In this document: positions 31,445 to 37,833 of the stretch, piece after piece | Numbering within the stretch: the first letter of the stretch is position 1 | Layout of the letters: the number at the start of each line of letters is the position of its first letter | Source: Acidithiobacillus ferruginosus | GTDB lineage: Bacteria; Pseudomonadota; Gammaproteobacteria; Acidithiobacillales; Acidithiobacillaceae | Assembly: GCF_018854495.1 (NCBI RefSeq) | Contig: NZ_JABBDR010000263.1 | Location: 1 to 37,833 of the forward strand | Direction of reading: 5' to 3' | DNA length: 37,833 bases | Program-made: the position numbers and the translations under genes | The notes under the pieces: generated by a model | The model's database searches: none | What the model was told of the DNA's origin: nothing | What the model saw: the letters and a program-made list of their open reading frames with translations, nothing else

Positions 31445-32879
31445 GCGCTGGATCGCCGCATGCGCGGCCCTCGGCGTCGTGGCCCTCGGCGGCTGCGCGC
31501 CGACCATCCGTGCCCCGGACCCCGCGGATGTCAAAGCACCCGCCTGGGCGAAGAGCGTGCAGCGGCTGGACGGCGCCCAGGCATTGCCCACCGGCGCGTG
31601 GCCGCAACAGGACTGGTGGACGGGGCTGGCCAGCGCCGGGCTCGATCAACTCATGACCCGGGCCCTGAGCCCGGCCAATCCGCGTCTGGCAGAGGCCGTC
31701 GATACGGTCCAGTGGGCGGCATCGGTCAGCACCTGGCGGGCGGCGGCCCTCGGTCCGCAGCTTTCCGGACAGGCGGCCGTCACGCCTTTGCAGTTCAGCG
31801 GCAACAGCCCGCTGGGGGCGCTTGGTCTGGGCAACAAACTCTATGACAGCGGCGATGTCGGACTCGGTTTTACGCAAGCGCTCGATTTCTGGGGCAAATA
31901 TGCGGACCGTCTCAAGGCGGCGCTGGGTGAACAACGCGCCGCCGAAGCGCGGCTGGCGGACACTCGCCGCCTGCTCACCGCCGCCGTCGTCAATGCCTAT
32001 CTGCGCTGGGCGGAAGCCGAACAGCAACTCGCCAGCACCCGGCGTTTGCAGCACCTCTACCAACAGCGGCTGGCGTTGTTGCGAACCCGGCGGCATCTCG
32101 GTCTCGGGACCGACCTGTCCATTGCCGATCTGTCTTTGCAGCTCCAGCAAAATACCGCCCGCCTGGCCCGCTGGCAGCAACGGGCGGCTGCCGCACGCTT
32201 CGCCGTGGCAGAGCTTGCGGCGATTGCACCGGATGCCCTCCCGCTACGGCCGGTGGCGCCCGCGTCCGCAGTAATCCCCACCCTGCCCCCACACCTGAGT
32301 CTGGACCTCCTTGCCCACCGTCCCGACGTACAGGCGGCACGCGCGCTGGCGCTGGCCAGCGTCCAGCAGACCAAAGCCGCCCGCGCCGCTTTTTATCCAG
32401 ATATTTCCTTCGCGGCCTTGCTGGACATGAACAGCGCCCACCTCGCCACGCTCCTGAACCCGGCGAGCTTTGCCTACAGCTTTGGACCGGCCTTGCGGTT
32501 ACCGATTTTCACCAGCGGCGCCCTGACTGGCCGCTTCCATGGTGCCGAGGCGCAGCAGGCCAAGGCGGTGGCCGTTTACCAGGAAAGCATCCTGCAATCG
32601 GTCCAGCAGGTGCTGACGGCGCTGTCGGGATACCAGCACAGCCGACAGGTGTGGCAAGCCGAGGCGGCCGGTACCGGCGCCACCCGGGAGCAGGAAAAAC
32701 TCACCGCCACTGCCCAGGGGTTGGGCCTCAGCGACCGCGCGGCGGTGCTGCAGCGGCAGATCACCCTCATCCATCAGCAAATGACCCAGCGCCTTGCCCA
32801 TTATGCGGCACTACAGGCCTGGACCCAGTTGGAAACCGCATTGGGAGGCGGCTATGATCAGTCCAGACAGCACCCCTGA
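31434..32879 (+). CDS. Lipoprotein outer-membrane efflux factor (NodT/OprM-type)
   Basis: This TolC-like channel of 481 residues opens the outer membrane to the efflux pump. It has a lipoprotein signal with lipobox LGGC (Cys19). The two outer-membrane-efflux repeats follow, each with long helices (LAEAVDTVQWAASVSTWRAAALG, and later SLDLLAHRPDVQAARALALASVQQTKAARAAFYPDIS). LLAHRPDVQAA is the hallmark of the NodT subgroup. ATG 31434 has AGGAGG about 9 bases upstream, while ATG 31425 abuts it. It overlaps its upstream and downstream genes, so all three are co-translated. Confidence 0.9.
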   Translation: MHRKRWIAACAALGVVALGGCAPTIRAPDPADVKAPAWAKSVQRLDGAQALPTGAWPQQDWWTGLASAGLDQLMTRALSPANPRLAEAVDTVQWAASVSTWRAAALGPQLSGQAAVTPLQFSGNSPLGALGLGNKLYDSGDVGLGFTQALDFWGKYADRLKAALGEQRAAEARLADTRRLLTAAVVNAYLRWAEAEQQLASTRRLQHLYQQRLALLRTRRHLGLGTDLSIADLSLQLQQNTARLARWQQRAAAARFAVAELAAIAPDALPLRPVAPASAVIPTLPPHLSLDLLAHRPDVQAARALALASVQQTKAARAAFYPDISFAALLDMNSAHLATLLNPASFAYSFGPALRLPIFTSGALTGRFHGAEAQQAKAVAVYQESILQSVQQVLTALSGYQHSRQVWQAEAAGTGATREQEKLTATAQGLGLSDRAAVLQRQITLIHQQMTQRLAHYAALQAWTQLETALGGGYDQSRQHP

Positions 32880-33966
32880 CAACGCCGGCAAGGCCGGGGC
32901 AGACCAGAGGCGGCGCAACCTCTGGATACTCGCAGGGGTCGTCCTGCTCGGTCTGCTGGTCTACGGCCTCTGGTGGTTGCTGATCGGACAAGAGCGGCTG
33001 GAGGTAGACGATGCCTACGTCGAGGGCAACCTTTACGCGGTGGATGCGCGCACGACCGGAACCGTCGCCGCGATCCCCGCCTACGACACCATGCGCGTGG
33101 AAGCAGGCTCCACCCTGGTGATGCTCCGCGGCGAACATGCTGGTCGCAAGCTGCAACAGGCGGAAGCGCAACTGGCGCAGGCCCGGCAAAATGCGCTGGC
33201 GCTGGTCCACGAAATTCAGGCCAGTCGCAGCAAGGAAGCGGCCTTGCGGGCCAACCTGAACAGTGCGCAGCAGAAGGCCTGGCGCCTACGGGCGTCGGCC
33301 AGCGCCGGTGCGAGCGAGGATATAGCCGCCATCACGGCGGCCGACGCGGTGCGGCGCCTGCAAGCCGAAATCAGCGCCGAATCGGCGCATAGCGCAGCCC
33401 TCACCGCGCAGCTCGGGTCCGCCGGCCCGGCGGGAAACCCCGCCGTGCGTGCGGCGACGCAGGCCCTGGCCCTGGCCCACCTGAACTGGACACGACGCAT
33501 CATCCGCGCCCCGGTCACCGGCATCGTCGCGCAGCAGGCGGTGCAGCCCGGACAGTGGGTGAGCGCGGGCCAGCGCCTGTTTACCGTGGTGCCATTGCAG
33601 CAGATGTGGGTCACCGCCAACATCAAGGAAACCCGCCTGGCGGGCGTGCGCCCCGGTGCGGCGGTGACACTGCATTCTGATCTTTATGGTAACGCCGTCA
33701 CCTATCACGGCTGGGTGGTGGGACTGGGAGGGGGCTCCGGCGCCGTCTTCGCGGTGTTGCCGCCGGAGAACGCCAGCGGCAACTGGATCAAGTTCACCCA
33801 GCGGGTACCGGTGCGCATCGCCGTCGATCCTGGGGACCTGGCCCGGCACCCGCTGCGTCCCGGTCTGACCATGACGGCACGGATCGCACTGCATGGCCCG
33901 TGGATACGGCGGCCGGTACCGGACTGGTTCCTGCGTTCCGCAGCTGCTTCACGCCCGGCTCCCTGA
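32854..33966 (+). CDS. HlyD/EmrA-family membrane fusion protein
   Basis: The 370-residue adaptor links the inner-membrane pump to the outer-membrane channel. It has one N-terminal membrane helix (LWILAGVVLLGLLVYGLWWLL, about 23-43) and the start of the barrel-sandwich domain VDDAYVEGNLYAVDARTTGTV. A long coiled-coil hairpin lies at about 105-215, and the returning lipoyl half-motif is IRAPVTGIVAQQAVQPGQWV. A beta-barrel domain follows. GGGAGG precedes the ATG by 5 bases. The start lies 26 bases inside the outer-membrane factor gene. Confidence 0.9.
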   Translation: MISPDSTPDNAGKAGADQRRRNLWILAGVVLLGLLVYGLWWLLIGQERLEVDDAYVEGNLYAVDARTTGTVAAIPAYDTMRVEAGSTLVMLRGEHAGRKLQQAEAQLAQARQNALALVHEIQASRSKEAALRANLNSAQQKAWRLRASASAGASEDIAAITAADAVRRLQAEISAESAHSAALTAQLGSAGPAGNPAVRAATQALALAHLNWTRRIIRAPVTGIVAQQAVQPGQWVSAGQRLFTVVPLQQMWVTANIKETRLAGVRPGAAVTLHSDLYGNAVTYHGWVVGLGGGSGAVFAVLPPENASGNWIKFTQRVPVRIAVDPGDLARHPLRPGLTMTARIALHGPWIRRPVPDWFLRSAAASRPAP

Positions 33967-34027
33967 CTGGCCGCGCGCGCCGGCGCTGGGCTACACTCCC
34001 AGTCCCGAATTCAGGAGTGATACCGGA

Positions 34028-34930
34028 GTGGACCTGCGTCATCTGCGCCATTTTGTCGTGCTCGCCGAGGCCCTGAACTTTCATCGGGCGGCGATTCGCC
34101 TGCATCTCGCCCAGCCCTCCCTGAGCCGCAGCATCCGCGCTCTGGAAGACGAGATCGGTCTGCCGCTTTTTTTGCGTAACCAGCGGGAAGTCTCCCTCAC
34201 GGCCGCCGGTCGGGTGCTCCTGCCCGAAGCCCGACAATTGCTGGCGCAGGCGCGGCGCACGGAGGCCCTGCTCGGCGATCTGCAAAACGGTCAGGCCGGC
34301 ACTTTGCGGATCGGCTTTCTTGCTTCCACCGCCATCGCCCTCCTGCCTGGGCTGCTGCGCGGTTTTCGTCAGCACTTTCCGCAGGTGCACCTGGAGTTGC
34401 GGGAGATGAGCAGCGATGCGCAGTTGCAGGCGCTGCGCGATGATCAGATCGATATCGGCTTCATCCGCGATATCGGCATCCTGCCGGATATCCGCCAGCA
34501 TCTGCTGCAACGGGAGGCGCTGATGCTGGTGCTCCCGGAAGATCATCCCTTTGCCGCAGAGGGCGCCATAGCGCTCCATCGTCTGCACCAGGAGTCGTTG
34601 ATTCTCCTGCGCCGCGAGGTGGCGCCAGCGTCCTATGACCGCATCCTTGCCCACTGCCACATCCATGCCCTGAAGCCACATATCCTGATGGAACTCGCCG
34701 ATTCCAATGCCGTGTTCAGTGCGGTCCTGGCGGGCCTCGGACTGGGTTTCCTGTTCTCGGCCTTTGCCGAAATTCAACGTCCGGGCATCGTCTTCCGACC
34801 GCTGGCGGATGCCTTGGGGGACAGTGAGGTAAGTCTCGCCTGGCGCGGACGACAGGAGGACGGAAATCCGGCAGCGCTGGCGTTTGTAACCATGGCGCAG
34901 CAGCAATATGCGTTGCAGGCCGAACCCTGA
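34028..34930 (+). CDS. LysR-family transcriptional regulator
   Basis: This regulator of 300 residues has the LysR N-terminal winged helix-turn-helix (LRHLRHFVVLAEALNFHRAAI, then LAQPSLSRSIRALEDEIGLPLF at about residues 25-46). A typical effector-binding domain follows (GTLRIGFLASTAIALLPGLLRGF onward). The GTG at 34028 fits the family start; AGGAG lies 11 bases before it. It is read in the same direction as the efflux genes, 61 bases after them, rather than divergently. It probably controls them and itself, but the inducer is unknown. Confidence 0.9.
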   Translation: MDLRHLRHFVVLAEALNFHRAAIRLHLAQPSLSRSIRALEDEIGLPLFLRNQREVSLTAAGRVLLPEARQLLAQARRTEALLGDLQNGQAGTLRIGFLASTAIALLPGLLRGFRQHFPQVHLELREMSSDAQLQALRDDQIDIGFIRDIGILPDIRQHLLQREALMLVLPEDHPFAAEGAIALHRLHQESLILLRREVAPASYDRILAHCHIHALKPHILMELADSNAVFSAVLAGLGLGFLFSAFAEIQRPGIVFRPLADALGDSEVSLAWRGRQEDGNPAALAFVTMAQQQYALQAEP

Positions 34931-35027
34931 GGCCAGCCGCATAGTCCACATCGAACCCTGATTTGCGCTACACTAGGCCAACTCCGCCCTCCGGCGGTCT
35001 GAACCCACTTTTTGGATGGAACACGGC

Positions 35028-36695
<1,668 letters not shown>

Positions 36696-36701
36696 GGCGC
36701 C

Positions 36702-36730
36702 TTGACTTTCACGCAGCATCTCCTTATCTT
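36702..36730 (+). promoter_or_regulatory. Sigma-70 promoter of rpmH
   Basis: TTGACT (36702-36707) and TATCTT (36725-36730) are separated by exactly 17 bases, 35 bases before the rpmH start codon. This is a strong match for a housekeeping promoter that would drive rpmH-rnpA-yidD-yidC. Confidence 0.7.
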
Positions 36731-36765
36731 CTCAGCCCTTAAGAATTACCCGCAGGAAGTGTCCC

Positions 36766-36900
36766 ATGAAGCGTACTTTTCAACCCAGCGTCGTTCACCG
36801 TAAGCGGACCCACGGCTTCCGTGCCCGCATGGCCACCAAATCCGGCCGCCTCGTGCTCAAGCGCCGTCGTGCCAAGGGCCGTCAGCGCCTTTGTCCGTAA
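36766..36900 (+). CDS. rpmH: Ribosomal protein bL34
   Basis: A small gene of 44 codons plus stop gives [20 protein letters not shown] at its start, then [19 protein letters not shown] and RLCP. This is the whole of ribosomal protein L34, a very basic protein of the large subunit. Bacterial L34 is usually 44 to 47 residues. The end LCP instead of the usual Leu-Ser or Leu-Thr-Val is a small variation. It is followed by rnpA after four bases, as in nearly all bacteria. dnaA, which often lies directly upstream in divergent orientation, is absent; ettA is there instead. Confidence 0.96.
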   Translation: MKRTFQPSVVHRKRTHGFRARMATKSGRLVLKRRRAKGRQRLCP

Positions 36901-36904
36901 GCCG

Positions 36905-37255
36905 ATGAACCCGGCGCTGGCGCATCCTCATCGTTTTACCCGCGAGGATCGTCTCCGCCAGAAGGTGGCTATCCAGCGCACCCTCAAGCAGGGGCGCAAG
37001 AAGGTTTTTCCAGAATTGGTGATCTATGCCCTGCGTAACGAGCTGCCACATCCAAGGCTGGGTCTGGCGGTGAGTCGCAAGGTGGGCAATGCTGTGGTCC
37101 GCAACCGCATCAAGCGGCGCCTGCGCGAAGCCTTCCGGCAGCAGCCGGTGCGCACTCGGGGGCGCGACGTGCTGGTCGTGGCGCGGCCGGGTGCCCGGCA
37201 ACTCAGCATGCGGGCCATGGGTGTCTACCTTCAGCAAACCCTGGAGAGGACATGA
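36905..37255 (+). CDS. rnpA: Ribonuclease P protein component
   Basis: RnpA helps the catalytic RNA trim the 5' ends of tRNA precursors. The 116-residue protein has [22 protein letters not shown] near the start and the RNA-binding signature [18 protein letters not shown] (about residues 62-79). The ATG at 36905 is four bases after rpmH; an open frame from 36821 inside rpmH is a shadow. Its stop overlaps the yidD start by 4 bases. Confidence 0.94.
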   Translation: MNPALAHPHRFTREDRLRQKVAIQRTLKQGRKKVFPELVIYALRNELPHPRLGLAVSRKVGNAVVRNRIKRRLREAFRQQPVRTRGRDVLVVARPGARQLSMRAMGVYLQQTLERT

Positions 37256-37467
37256 GTGTGCGGCGCGCGGCAGTGGTCATGGTGCGCGGCTACCAGTACG
37301 TCATCAGCCCCATGCTCGGACACAACTGCCGCTTTTTTCCGACCTGCTCCGAATATACCTGTCAGGCCATCGAACGCTACGGCATCGCCAAGGGTTCCTG
37401 GCTAGGCATTAAACGCATCAGCCGCTGCCATCCCTGGCACCCCGGTGGTGTTGATCCCGTTCCTTAA
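37252..37467 (+). CDS. yidD: Membrane protein insertion factor YidD
   Basis: The 71-residue protein has the YidD pattern: [29 protein letters not shown] and then [22 protein letters not shown]. Three cysteines (in NCRF, TCSEYTC) and the final HPGG.DPVP motif are conserved. It assists YidC and SecYEG in membrane protein insertion at the cytoplasmic face. Its start overlaps rnpA by 4 bases and yidC follows after 15 bases. Confidence 0.94.
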   Translation: MSVRRAAVVMVRGYQYVISPMLGHNCRFFPTCSEYTCQAIERYGIAKGSWLGIKRISRCHPWHPGGVDPVP

Positions 37468-37482
37468 ACGCCCTGGGGCCCC

Positions 37483-37833
37483 ATGGATAATCAGAAGACC
37501 ATCCTCGCCGTTGCACTTGCCGTAGTCGTCTTCCTGCTGTTTCAGGCCTGGCAGGAGCAGAATGCGCCGAAACCCGCGGCTGGACCTGCTGTCAGCCGGA
37601 GTGTAACGGCACCCGGCGCTACGGCCACCTCGCCGGCGCCAGTGGATGTAGTTCCAGCTAGCGCCGGCGGTCTCCCACCGGCGACCGGGGCCGCGGTATC
37701 TTTCCAGACACAGGTGTTCACCGGTCGGATCAGTCTGAACGGCGGAGATATTCAACACCTGGGCCTGCGCCACTATCCACAGGCGGTGGACGATTCCGCC
37801 CCTTATCCTCTCCTCGACGGAGCACCGGCCAGG
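37483..37833 (+). CDS. yidC: Membrane protein insertase YidC, N-terminal part (cut by window edge)
   Basis: The frame starts MDNQKTILAVALAVVVFLLFQAWQ, the first membrane helix typical of gammaproteobacterial YidC. It continues with a Pro/Ala-rich linker and the beginning of the large periplasmic domain (VFTGRISLNGGDIQHLGLRHY). 117 codons are present before the right edge at 37833. YidC inserts and folds inner-membrane proteins; the catalytic membrane core lies outside the window. Confidence 0.93.
   Translation, partial: MDNQKTILAVALAVVVFLLFQAWQEQNAPKPAAGPAVSRSVTAPGATATSPAPVDVVPASAGGLPPATGAAVSFQTQVFTGRISLNGGDIQHLGLRHYPQAVDDSAPYPLLDGAPAR

Noticed and set aside
36696..36765. Possible origin of replication upstream of rpmH
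   Set aside because: No DnaA-box-like nonamers or AT-rich repeats were seen in the short gap.

Overview
The window looks like chromosomal DNA of an acidophilic, sulfur-oxidising gammaproteobacterium-like organism, most probably an Acidithiobacillus of the ferrooxidans/ferridurans/ferrivorans group. This is inferred from gene content: two copies of a thiosulfate:quinone oxidoreductase (DoxDA fusion) module with a P21-type exported rhodanese, next to GC-rich housekeeping blocks in gammaproteobacterial order (fmdB-aspS, yebC-ruvCAB-ybgC-tolQRAB, rpmH-rnpA-yidD-yidC). No database search was possible, so the species is not proven.

Layout. 1-53: first codons of a transposase that runs off the left edge. 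260-1726: a WbaP-type sugar-phosphate transferase for exopolysaccharide or lipopolysaccharide. 1797-3211: a small island with two divergent toxin-antitoxin pairs, YefM/YoeB (minus) and FitA/FitB (plus). Each pair has a recognisable operator, and the island is bracketed by two near-identical 21-bp copies of the 3' end of the sugar transferase gene. 3395-6148 (plus): pal, cpoB, queE, queC. 6190-16973 (minus): a directon of 13 genes, fmdB-aspS-nadA-plsC-yebC-ruvC-ruvA-ruvB-ybgC-tolQ-tolR-tolA-tolB. The pal block faces tolB head-on instead of following it, which looks like a local inversion. 17085-17741: a MarC-family membrane protein.

17935-29357 is the most interesting part, a sulfur-oxidation region of two convergent clusters. 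Cluster A (plus) runs YeeE/YedE sulfur-compound transporter, an unrecognised possibly outer-membrane protein, a DUF302-like exported protein, a Tat-exported protein, a ModA-like solute-binding protein, DoxDA, a terminator, then a TlpA-type thioredoxin. Cluster B (minus) runs TDT/SLAC1-type anion exporter, Tat protein, solute-binding protein, DoxDA, P21 rhodanese and a cytoplasmic rhodanese. The trio Tat protein / binding protein / DoxDA has the same order and the same protein lengths (270, 337 and 360 residues) in both clusters. The C-terminal part of the Tat proteins resembles DsrE-family sulfur carriers, with one cysteine shared by both copies. Stem-loops lie between the binding-protein and DoxDA genes in both clusters. 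A working model is that thiosulfate is oxidised at the periplasmic face by DoxDA with electrons passed to quinone. The Tat protein, binding protein, rhodaneses and thioredoxin would handle sulfur ligands or persulfides, while YeeE and TDT would move thiosulfate and sulfite across the membrane.

29822-34930 holds a tripartite drug or toxic-compound efflux system (DHA2-type MFS pump, lipoprotein outer-membrane factor, EmrA/HlyD adaptor) followed by a LysR regulator. 35028-37833 holds ettA and then rpmH, rnpA, yidD and the start of yidC. No tRNA, rRNA or CRISPR array was seen. Many gene pairs overlap by 4 to 26 bases, so translational coupling is widespread.
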